Shown here piece after piece: positions 1-5,892 of a DNA stretch of 7,581 bases. Position 1 is the first letter of the stretch. Every line of letters begins with the position of its first letter. The position numbers and the translations under genes were made by a program. The DNA lies in NCBI GenBank assembly GCA_946404295.1, contig CAMJDE010000084.1, positions 1-7,581 of the forward strand. Reading direction: 5' to 3'. The stretch comes from an uncultured Clostridia bacterium. Its GTDB lineage: Bacteria > Bacillota > Clostridia > Oscillospirales > CAG-272. The notes under the pieces are model-generated. The model saw only the letters and a list, made by a program, of their open reading frames with translations, was not told where the DNA came from and made no database searches.

Positions 1-288
1 GATAAGAGCCCGTCTCTCAAGGCGACGGCGATCGACACCGACGACGTGAAGGGCGCCGTGATCGGTAAAGTGGCGGCAGTCTTCGTGACCAACGCCACGC
101 GCAGAAGTACGACGCTCACCTTCACGGCAAGCGGCTCGGGCGAGTACATCTACTACGTCTCGGGCGTGAAAGCCGGGGAATGGACCGTCGGGGCGGGCGG
201 GCACACGCAGACAGTTACGGCGACCGAAGAGGGCGGATTGCTCGTTTTCACGGCGCCTGCCGGAACCGTTACCCTGACCCCGCAATAA
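1..288 (+). CDS. C-terminal fragment of a beta-sandwich protein, possibly heparinase II/III-like
   Basis: The reading frame is open from the first base to the TAA at 286-288, so only the last 95 residues of a larger protein are visible; the start lies left of the window. The fragment is rich in Thr, Val, Gly and Ala in alternating hydrophobic/polar strands, with a segment reading YYVSGVKAGEWTV followed by LLVFTAPAGTVTLTP at the very end. This pattern resembles the C-terminal beta-sandwich tail of heparinase II/III-type polysaccharide lyases, and a solute-binding lipoprotein gene follows 83 bp downstream on the same strand, which fits a glycan-use locus. The family assignment is inference from the look of the tail: no catalytic part is visible, and any secreted beta-rich protein could end like this. 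That it is the 3' end of a real gene is well supported, because the next gene has a clear RBS just downstream. Confidence 0.6.
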   Translation, partial: DKSPSLKATAIDTDDVKGAVIGKVAAVFVTNATRRSTTLTFTASGSGEYIYYVSGVKAGEWTVGAGGHTQTVTATEEGGLLVFTAPAGTVTLTPQ

Positions 289-302
289 CCGGACGACGAT
301 CG

Positions 303-332
303 TTCGGATCCAAACGAACCCCATCGTATGAT
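303..332 (+). promoter_or_regulatory. Weak candidate promoter for the solute-binding protein gene
   Basis: TTCGGA (303-308) and TATGAT (327-332) are separated by 18 bp. The -10 matches the consensus at 5 of 6 positions but the -35 only at 3 of 6. The -10 lies inside a 10-bp perfect palindrome (TATGATCATA, 327-336), and a 5-bp stem GTTCG/CGAAC (302-306/315-319) overlaps the -35 region, so a regulator site is conceivable. The gene could equally be co-transcribed with the upstream gene. Confidence 0.3.
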
Positions 333-371
333 CATATCACCCCACCAAAGAACAAAAAAGGAGAATAAGGT

Positions 372-2099
372 ATGAAAAAACTGAACGGTATCCTCGCATT
401 ACTTCTGTGTCTTCTCTTCCTCGTCCCGACGCTCGCTTCCTGCGGGAAGAAGACGCCCGACGCCACGACGGCGGCACCGACAACCGCCGACGGCGAACAG
501 GGGTCGTCCTCGTCCGAAACGAAGGCAACGACCGTTCCCGCCACGACGACGGATAAATGGGAGACGGTCGGTGATGAAGTCACTGCGTACGCGGCAAGCG
601 ACCGGACCCTCCGGATTCAGTACGACATGTACGTTTCGGCGGAGAACGTCCCCCAGAACAACAAGTACGTTCAGGGTCCCGACGAACTGATCGCCGGCGC
701 AACGTCTTCGATCGAAGAGAAGGTCTATCACCGCAACCGCGACGCGGCGGAAAAGTTCGGTTTGACGCTTGAGTACACCCAATGGGACGACCTGTCCTGG
801 GGCAGACAGGCGGAACGCATCCGGACGCTGGTGGAAGGGCACGATCCCGCTGCACCCGATCTCTTTATCGATATGCTTTACGACCTCAACAAAGCCATGA
901 AGACCTCCGGCGTCTTTAAGGACGTCACTTCGATCCCCGGCGGTTTTTTCGACTTTGAGGCAGACGGTTGGATGACCGAGTGGATGAAGAGCCTCTCGTT
1001 CACCGAGGATCGCGCCTATATCCTCGGCGGCGACTACTTTCTCGAACTCTTCCGCGCGATGGGCGTTATGCCGTTCAACGTCGATCTGATGGACGCGAAC
1101 GCGTCCAAACTCGCGGCGGCGATCATCGGAGAGGATGATGAGCTCGCCGCGAACGAGGCACTTTCGGTTCGCTTCTTCGATCTCGTGGAAGAGGATGATT
1201 GGACTTGGGACGTCCTTAGCAAACTCTCTGTCGCGATGTGGATCGATACCGACGGCGACGGAGCCAACTCGTTTGAGGATATGCTCGGCATCGTCATCGA
1301 CCGCTATACCGGTTTACCGGGTTCGCTGATTGTTTACTCCACCGGTATTCAGCTGACCGAGACCTATACCATTGCGGACGAAAACAGCGAGTATTACAAC
1401 AAGAAATGGGTGCGCTACTACGACAACTCCGCTCTTCTCGGCAGTATTTTTGACGCCGTTGCGGGCGTGTTCTCGGGCCCCGGCGCTTTCGTGACCAACT
1501 TCAACCCCGATTCGGGCAAGACGCTTCAGGAACACTACACGAAGTTCTCGGAAGACACTCTGCTGTTCGCGGGTCCTGTCGTTCTCGGCGCGCTTGAAAA
1601 CGAATCGTTCCAGACGATGGTGTCGACCTGGTCGGTCGTTCCGCTCCCCAAGGTCAACGCGGAGCAGCACTACAACACCGTCATTCACAACATCGCCGAC
1701 GTCGGTGCGATCAGCGTCAACACGACGCCCGACAAGGCGCGCGCTCTCTCGGCGTATCTGCAGTACTGCAACGAGAACTCGGGCAAGATCCGCGAAGAGT
1801 TCCAGCAGGTCGTGACCAAGTATATGACCACGACCTACAATCAGGGCACCGACCGGATGCTCGAACTCATCTACGCGAACGTCATCTCCGGACGCGACAA
1901 GGCGCTTGAGGACGTCGCGGAGGAAACCAGCGGCAAGTCCAGCGCGTCGTGGATGAAGGCGCAAGGGTTCACGGGAACCTCCGCGTACGTCGCGTCGCAG
2001 TACGAGTCGCAGTTGTCCGGCAAGCAGGCAAAACTGGACAAAATCCTGGAAAAGTGGTATTCGTTTTCCACCTCCGCCTCCGAGACCCCGGCGGAGTAA
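372..2099 (+). CDS. ABC transporter extracellular solute-binding lipoprotein (sugar-type)
   Basis: A 575-residue precursor. Residues 1-24 form a lipoprotein signal peptide: KK, a leucine-rich hydrophobic core, then the lipobox L21-A22-S23-C24, so Cys24 would be lipidated and the protein held on the outer face of the membrane. Residues 25-70 are a Thr/Ser/Ala-rich low-complexity tether. The remainder has the look of family 1 (CUT1 sugar) solute-binding proteins: a WTWD segment preceding a helix, an aspartate-rich loop DTDGDGANSFED at 292-303, and a C-terminal helical region with a PDKARALSAYLQYC segment. The length is somewhat above the usual 420-550. The start is fixed by AAGGAG at 358-363, 8 nt before the ATG. 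No permease or ATPase gene follows; a terminator sits about 55 bp downstream, so this is an orphan binding protein or the last gene of an upstream transporter operon. The ligand cannot be told from the sequence; an oligosaccharide is the likely type. Confidence 0.88.
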   Translation: MKKLNGILALLLCLLFLVPTLASCGKKTPDATTAAPTTADGEQGSSSSETKATTVPATTTDKWETVGDEVTAYAASDRTLRIQYDMYVSAENVPQNNKYVQGPDELIAGATSSIEEKVYHRNRDAAEKFGLTLEYTQWDDLSWGRQAERIRTLVEGHDPAAPDLFIDMLYDLNKAMKTSGVFKDVTSIPGGFFDFEADGWMTEWMKSLSFTEDRAYILGGDYFLELFRAMGVMPFNVDLMDANASKLAAAIIGEDDELAANEALSVRFFDLVEEDDWTWDVLSKLSVAMWIDTDGDGANSFEDMLGIVIDRYTGLPGSLIVYSTGIQLTETYTIADENSEYYNKKWVRYYDNSALLGSIFDAVAGVFSGPGAFVTNFNPDSGKTLQEHYTKFSEDTLLFAGPVVLGALENESFQTMVSTWSVVPLPKVNAEQHYNTVIHNIADVGAISVNTTPDKARALSAYLQYCNENSGKIREEFQQVVTKYMTTTYNQGTDRMLELIYANVISGRDKALEDVAEETSGKSSASWMKAQGFTGTSAYVASQYESQLSGKQAKLDKILEKWYSFSTSASETPAE

Positions 2100-2153
2100 C
2101 GCTCGGGTTAGCGTAACGCGCGGTCACCGTCACAAAAAACGACGCCCGATTCC

Positions 2154-2196
2154 CGCCGCCCGCACGGTTCTCCGCGCGGGCGGCGCACGGTTTTTT
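2154..2196 (+). terminator. Intrinsic terminator after the solute-binding protein gene
   Basis: A perfect 10-bp GC-only stem (CGCCGCCCGC at 2154-2163 with GCGGGCGGCG at 2176-2185) continues past one mismatch into CGG/CCG (2165-2167/2172-2174), closing on a TTCT loop. A run of six T follows at 2191-2196, five bases after the stem. An A-run at 2134-2139 lies upstream. It would separate the lipoprotein gene from the next unit, whose promoter starts 21 bp further on. Confidence 0.8.
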
Positions 2197-2216
2197 CGCC
2201 CGGACCCGCGATTCTC

Positions 2217-2245
2217 TTGCAATTTCGTTCGGTTTCGGGTATACT
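2217..2245 (+). promoter_or_regulatory. Sigma-70/sigma-A-type promoter for the hydrolase gene
   Basis: TTGCAA (2217-2222) and TATACT (2240-2245) are separated by exactly 17 bp. The -10 is identical to that of the rnpB and thiT promoters in this window. Transcription would start near 2252, giving a leader of about 190 nt before the ATG at 2444. Confidence 0.75.
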
Positions 2246-2251
2246 GGTACG

Positions 2252-2429
2252 TGAAAGCCGACTCTTAAAATCCGAACCGTCCACAAGTAAGACGGCGCCT
2301 GACGCGCCCTTCAAAGGCGCGATGCTCGCGTCGCGGGGCGCCCGCGCTCCGATTCCCGTTGCGGTCGGTTGCCCAAACGAACCCGACTTCGTTCCGATCC
2401 CGGGACGGGGTTTGATAAAACAGCCTACG
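2252..2429 (+). other. Long structured 5' leader of the hydrolase mRNA
   Basis: No gene is seen here. Several hairpins can be drawn: CCGTC/GACGG (2277-2281/2291-2295); a two-part stem GGCGCC/GGCGCC (2294-2299/2337-2342) plus GACGCG/CGCGTC (2301-2306/2327-2332); a competing CGCGCC/GGCGCG (2303-2308/2316-2321); and AACGAA/TTCGTT (2376-2381/2388-2393). It matches no riboswitch class that I recognise. GC-rich sequence forms such stems easily, so function is unproven. Confidence 0.45.
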
Positions 2430-2434
2430 AGGAG
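2430..2434 (+). promoter_or_regulatory. Ribosome binding site that fixes the hydrolase start
   Basis: AGGAG lies 9 nt before the ATG at 2444. The frame also holds a TTG at 2369, but nothing like a Shine-Dalgarno sequence precedes it, so 2444 is preferred. Confidence 0.8.
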
Positions 2435-2443
2435 ATTTGCCCA

Positions 2444-5119
2444 ATGCACGACGCCGCGATCGAAAACGACCCGATCCTCTCGCCGTACCGGATCGGAGAG
2501 CCGCGTGAATATTCCGACGAAGGCACGAACGGGATCCCCTTCGACGCGACCGTCTTTTACGATCGGTCACGGGGACCCGCCGTCCCGGGCTTTGCTACGC
2601 GCGGCGCGACCCCGCTTATGATCTACGTCGTGAACACGAATACCGAACGGATCGGGACCGAGAGTGACGCGACGATCGTGAGATCGATGCTCGACAGGGG
2701 ATATATCGTTCTCGTCCTCGATTATAAGAACGGCGAAAAAGCCGTTTCCCCCTCGCTCGATTACGCGGTGCAAGGGATGATCGAGCCGATCAAAAACGGG
2801 GAGTACTTTCCAAACGACCCGATCCTGCCGAACGGGACCTATTCCGACACGCTGGTCGTCCCTTCGGGCTGCGACGTTCTTCTGAACGCGGTCTACTTTG
2901 AACTCGACAAGCACGGAACCGACGGCACGCTCGAAAAGATCGTGAACGTCTGGAACAACGACTTCCGGAAGTTCAAAAGAAATCTGACGGTCAAGTGGAT
3001 CCGCGGGGACGGAAGCCGAAAACCCCTCCAAAAAGGGATCGACGGGAGCGACCCCGTCTGGTATTCCGATCCCGACGGAACGGTCGTGGACGAAAAGAAC
3101 GGGCAGTATACCAAGATCGGCTACACGAGAGCGGATGAGATCACCGACTGCGTAAGAGCGGACGGCGCGCCGATCGATCTCAAACTCCGTTTCGACCTGA
3201 TCTACCCGACCAAGCCCGCGCGCGACGTCCCGGTCGTTCTGCATTTCAGTTCGACCCAGTATCTGCCGGAAGCGGTACAGAGATCCGTCCGTCCCCAGTT
3301 CACCGGATTCCTCTTCGCCGGCTACGCCTGCGCCGTCTTTGACTACGCCTATATTCCGATGTGCCGCAACGATCACTACGGCTATTTCGACGGCAGCAGC
3401 GGCGACGAGCGGAGCGTGACCGGATACAACCCGATCTTCTCAACCTACGTTTTCAACGCCGCGCAGGTCTCGACCGCCGCCGTGCGGTTCGCACGGTATC
3501 TCTCGCTGTCCGATCACTCGGTCTACCGTTTCGACGTTGACCGGATCGGCGTTTTCGGCGTGTCGAAAACCTCGTTCGTCACGCATCTCGGCGCGCCGTA
3601 TCTTGGCGAGAACCTGCTTTCGGCGGAGAACGGGCAAAGCGAAGAGGAGCTCGCCGAGGCGATCGAGAGGAAACTCGCCTCCTTCTACCAATGGATGTAT
3701 CTGCCGGGGCATCACGGCGAAACGCGCCGCGCCGCCGGCAAAACGAAAACGTATACAAAAGACGGCTTTACCGTCGCGGGCGGCGAAGCGCAGCCGTGGA
3801 CGACGTGGAAGGGGAAAGAAGTCCCCTCCGGCGCGACGGTCGTCTATTCCTCCTGCGGCGCGACCCTCGACTATATCGGAGGGGGCTGTGCGCCGACCTT
3901 CACGACGGTCAACCTGCGCGACGGATACCGTTCGGGATACCTCCAGCAGAACACGCTGGTCAACCTCCTGCGCGTACACAACGTCCCCTCGTTCTGGGCG
4001 GAGACCGATCTCGATCATACCCGGCTCGCGATCGGGACCGACCTTCATCACGGGGTCGACCTGTATCGGACGCTCTTTGATTTCTTCGCGTACTACCTCA
4101 AGGACGCGCCGCCGGTCGTTCTTTGGACCGACCCCGCGAACGACAGCACCGGGGTCGATCCGACCCGCCCGATCACGGTTCGGTTCGTCGGGGAGATCCC
4201 CGCGGACGAGATCGGAAAGGTCTCTTTGCGGGCAAGCGACGGCAGAGCCGTTCCGGGACGCTGGATCGCCTCCTACGGCAACACCGCGTGGACTTTCCTG
4301 CACGAGCCTTTTAAGGCGGGCGAACGTCTGTCCCTGACGATTCCCGCGGTTTTGACGGGCTCGAACGGAAGACCGCTCGGACGTGAAACCGTCGCATCCT
4401 TTGCGGCGGGGGCTCCCGCGACCGCGCGCCGCCCCCAAAAGGTTGTTTTTTCCGGCGAGAGGTACGTTTATACGGCAGATTTTGCAAACGGCTTCGGCGA
4501 CTTTGAAAAAGACCCCTACGCGACCTACGAAACCGCGACGGTCGACGGCGTTCCTGCCTGGAAGATTACCCTGCGCCCGAACGACGGGGAGTTCGGCGGC
4601 GACCACGTCTTCTACGAGCCGCGTGTGGTTTTGAAGAACGAAAAGTGCGTTTTCGGTGGAAAACCCCTGTCGGAAGAGGATCTCGGCAGGACCCTGCGCG
4701 TCACGCTTCGCGTCTACGACACGGTCTCGCGCCCCCTGCGCCTGTATCTGAAGAGCCTGACCGACTACGATTCCGAGACGCGTGACCTTGATCTCTATCG
4801 CCACAGAACCGCCAAGTTCCGCACCGACGAGGACTTCACCAAGCGGCTCCGCGATTATCGTCGCGCCGTCAAAAACTTCCAAACGCGTGCAAACGAGTGG
4901 TGCGAGTTCGTCCTCGACTATACCGTCTACGAACCCTCCTGCGGCGACAGAGGCAGATCTTCGCAGGCGGTCTATCTTCTCGCAAATCCCGACGGCGACC
5001 GGGAAAGCCCGCTCTTTATCGGTCTTTTCAAGGTGGAGGAGATCGACGGAGCGGAGCGCGCTCCCGACTGCGTTACGCCGATTTACGGAACGGAGCCGCC
5101 CGCGCCCGGCGTTCGGTAA
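2444..5119 (+). CDS. Alpha/beta-hydrolase-like protein with Ig-like (Big_5) and C-terminal beta-rich domains
   Basis: An 891-residue protein that I do not recognise as a named enzyme. Residues about 1-235 hold a strand-helix-strand unit (LMIYVVN near 59, GYIVLVLDY near 86-94). Residues about 255-550 look like an alpha/beta-hydrolase core: VPVVLHF near 262-268, GYACAVFDYAY near 293-303, then the candidate nucleophile elbow RIGVFGVSKTS with Ser374. The usual G-x-S-x-G is here G-V-S-K-T. Histidines in ETDLDHTRLAIGTDLHHG (about 520-537; H525, H535, H536) are candidates for the catalytic His. Residues about 556-656 match a Big_5/SbsA Ig-like domain (DPANDSTGVDPTRPITVRF, ending in SFAAG). Residues about 670-885 are beta-rich, perhaps carbohydrate-binding-like. 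No signal peptide or membrane segment is seen from either possible start, so it appears cytoplasmic. An esterase or acyl-hydrolase acting on glycans is a reasonable guess from the fold and the neighbours, not shown. Confidence 0.8.
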   Translation: MHDAAIENDPILSPYRIGEPREYSDEGTNGIPFDATVFYDRSRGPAVPGFATRGATPLMIYVVNTNTERIGTESDATIVRSMLDRGYIVLVLDYKNGEKAVSPSLDYAVQGMIEPIKNGEYFPNDPILPNGTYSDTLVVPSGCDVLLNAVYFELDKHGTDGTLEKIVNVWNNDFRKFKRNLTVKWIRGDGSRKPLQKGIDGSDPVWYSDPDGTVVDEKNGQYTKIGYTRADEITDCVRADGAPIDLKLRFDLIYPTKPARDVPVVLHFSSTQYLPEAVQRSVRPQFTGFLFAGYACAVFDYAYIPMCRNDHYGYFDGSSGDERSVTGYNPIFSTYVFNAAQVSTAAVRFARYLSLSDHSVYRFDVDRIGVFGVSKTSFVTHLGAPYLGENLLSAENGQSEEELAEAIERKLASFYQWMYLPGHHGETRRAAGKTKTYTKDGFTVAGGEAQPWTTWKGKEVPSGATVVYSSCGATLDYIGGGCAPTFTTVNLRDGYRSGYLQQNTLVNLLRVHNVPSFWAETDLDHTRLAIGTDLHHGVDLYRTLFDFFAYYLKDAPPVVLWTDPANDSTGVDPTRPITVRFVGEIPADEIGKVSLRASDGRAVPGRWIASYGNTAWTFLHEPFKAGERLSLTIPAVLTGSNGRPLGRETVASFAAGAPATARRPQKVVFSGERYVYTADFANGFGDFEKDPYATYETATVDGVPAWKITLRPNDGEFGGDHVFYEPRVVLKNEKCVFGGKPLSEEDLGRTLRVTLRVYDTVSRPLRLYLKSLTDYDSETRDLDLYRHRTAKFRTDEDFTKRLRDYRRAVKNFQTRANEWCEFVLDYTVYEPSCGDRGRSSQAVYLLANPDGDRESPLFIGLFKVEEIDGAERAPDCVTPIYGTEPPAPGVR

Positions 5120-5235
5120 CATTCATCAAAAACTACCCGCGCCGGCAAGTGCTGCCTTGACAGATGATCCGCGCGTCGTCCTTTCCCCTAACTGCGCCAG
5201 CAAATGCCGTCAGGCGCGCGCAGGCGAGTGCAGAA

Positions 5236-5291
5236 TTGCCGTTTGCGACCCGAAGGCGTACCTACGTACGTCGAGAGGGAGCAAACGGCAA
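5236..5291. repeat. Inverted repeat with internal hairpin, candidate dispersed palindromic element
   Basis: TTGCCGTTTGC (5236-5246) is exactly inverted as GCAAACGGCAA (5281-5291). Inside lie CCC/GGG (5249-5251/5277-5279) and CGTAC/GTACG (5257-5261/5266-5270) around a CTAC loop, so one long imperfect stem-loop of 56 bases can form. The layout resembles short palindromic repeats scattered between genes in gut Clostridia; that this is one of them is an impression from memory, not shown here. Confidence 0.55.
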
Positions 5292-5300
5292 GAGAAAAAC

Positions 5301-5312
5301 GAATTATAATTC
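5301..5312. repeat. 12-bp perfect AT-rich palindrome
   Basis: GAATTATAATTC is its own reverse complement and stands out in a GC-rich setting. It contains TATAAT on both strands but no fitting -35 on either. It lies between the inverted repeat and the 14-bp stem-loop and may belong to the same element. Confidence 0.5.
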
Positions 5313-5318
5313 AATGGA

Positions 5319-5349
5319 GAAACCCGCTCGCAGATTGCGAGCGGGTTTC
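5319..5349. terminator. Perfect 14-bp stem-loop, likely bidirectional terminator
   Basis: Bases 5319-5332 and 5336-5349 pair perfectly around a 3-base loop (GAT). The stem is GAAACCCGCTCGCA and its complement, so each strand has an A-run before and TTT at the end of a GC-rich stem. It lies between two convergent units (the hydrolase gene ending at 5119 and rnpB ending near 5468). No long T-tract follows outside the stem, so termination strength is uncertain. Confidence 0.6.
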
Positions 5350-5383
5350 AACCTTAAATAGCGTTGAACTATGCGAAGATCAC

Positions 5384-5445
5384 GCACAGAGCGAAAAGCC
5401 TTAACGGATCATCAAACAATAATCCCTTCGTTTTTCGGTCTGTGC
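5384..5445. repeat. Near-perfect 14-bp inverted repeat downstream of rnpB
   Basis: GCACAGAGCGAAAA (5384-5397) pairs with TTTTCGGTCTGTGC (5432-5445) at 13 of 14 positions, around a 34-base AT-richer loop. The core GCACAGA also occurs in the conserved 3' part of rnpB (5492-5498 read on the minus strand). It could fold in the 3' trailer of the RNase P RNA precursor. Confidence 0.45.
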
Positions 5446-5467
5446 CGCATCCGCGCGTCGTCCGTCG

Positions 5468-5851
5468 TCGTTACCGGGTTTATAAGCCGGGTTCTGTGCG
5501 CCTTGCAGCGCCGCGGTCATCTATCTGCGCCGTTTGTTACCAAACGGCTTGAGGGCTTGCGCCCTCTGCCGCCATCGGGATTCCGGCGGGAACCGTAGCG
5601 GATCGCTCCGCTCTCCCGAAGGCGTTGCTTCGGATAGGGTTTACAGGAAGCCCGCGTTACCGCGGGTTTCGGTGAGCTCTTACCTCGCCTTTCCACCCTT
5701 ACCGCCCGAAGGCGGCGGTATATCTCTGTTGCACTTTCCCTGGGGTCGCCCCCGGCGGACGTTATCCGTTATCCTCCCCTATGAAGCCCGGACTTTCCTC
5801 ACGGTAATACCTTTCGGCGCCATACCGCGCGATCGCGCCACCCGGTAACGC
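5468..5851 (-). ncRNA. rnpB: RNase P RNA (catalytic RNA subunit of ribonuclease P), probably type A
   Basis: This RNA is the catalytic subunit of RNase P, which removes the 5' leader from precursor tRNAs together with the RnpA protein. Read on the minus strand, all universally conserved blocks appear in order: GAGGAAAGTCCGGGC (5786-5800), AGGGAAAGTGCAACAGAGA (5723-5741), GGTGGAAAGGCGAGG followed by TAAGAGCTCACC (5671-5699), AGATAGATGACCGC (5513-5526) and ACAGAACCCGGCTTATA (5481-5496). The ends are set by helix P1: CGTTACCGGGT (5840-5850) pairs perfectly with ACCCGGTAACG (5469-5479). The length of about 384 nt is usual for the type A form. A consensus promoter lies immediately upstream. Exact ends may be off by a few bases. 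Confidence 0.97.
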
Positions 5852-5856
5852 TGAAT

Positions 5857-5885
5857 AGTATAACAGAAGAAAACCGTTCTGTCAA
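5857..5885 (-). promoter_or_regulatory. Consensus promoter of rnpB
   Basis: On the minus strand TTGACA (5880-5885), 17 bp, TATACT (5857-5862). The predicted start at about 5850-5851 coincides with the first base of helix P1, so the transcript would need little or no 5' trimming. The -35 begins 7 bp after the thiT stop codon. A 6-bp inverted repeat ACAGAA/TTCTGT (5863-5868/5877-5882) fills the spacer. Confidence 0.9.
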
Positions 5886-5892
5886 GTGGGGA

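Larger units (their letters stand above)
5167..5463. repeat. Gene-free segment bounded by a 15-bp direct repeat
   Basis: ATCCGCGCGTCGTCC occurs exactly at 5167-5181 and again at 5449-5463. The two copies enclose a 267-bp stretch containing all the inverted repeats of this intergenic region, and the right copy ends 4 bp from the rnpB 3' end. No gene is visible between them. An inserted small element with a duplicated target, or recombination between short repeats, would both give this layout; no clear terminal inverted repeats are seen at the inner edges. Confidence 0.5.

Noticed and set aside
2369..2443. Upstream TTG start for the hydrolase gene
   Set aside because: No Shine-Dalgarno sequence precedes it, the extra 25 residues are Arg-rich without pattern, and AGGAG sits 9 nt before the ATG at 2444.
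3440..5122. Long open frame of 560 codons on the minus strand
   Set aside because: It lies wholly antisense to the hydrolase gene, has an Arg/Val-rich composition typical of antisense frames in GC-rich genes, and shows no RBS or recognisable domain.
5157..5162. TTGACA as a -35 box after the hydrolase gene
   Set aside because: The sequence 17 bp downstream (CCTTTC) does not resemble a -10 and no gene follows on that strand.
5305..5310. TATAAT as a promoter -10
   Set aside because: No -35 resembling TTGACA is found 16-18 bp upstream on either strand; it is better seen as part of the 12-bp palindrome.
5236..5445. CRISPR array
   Set aside because: The repeats are inverted and single, with no regularly spaced direct repeats and no cas genes in the window.
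5371..5848. Plus-strand open frames across 5371-5848
   Set aside because: The region is accounted for by rnpB on the other strand with all conserved blocks; the frames are Arg/Pro-rich by-products of structured RNA sequence.
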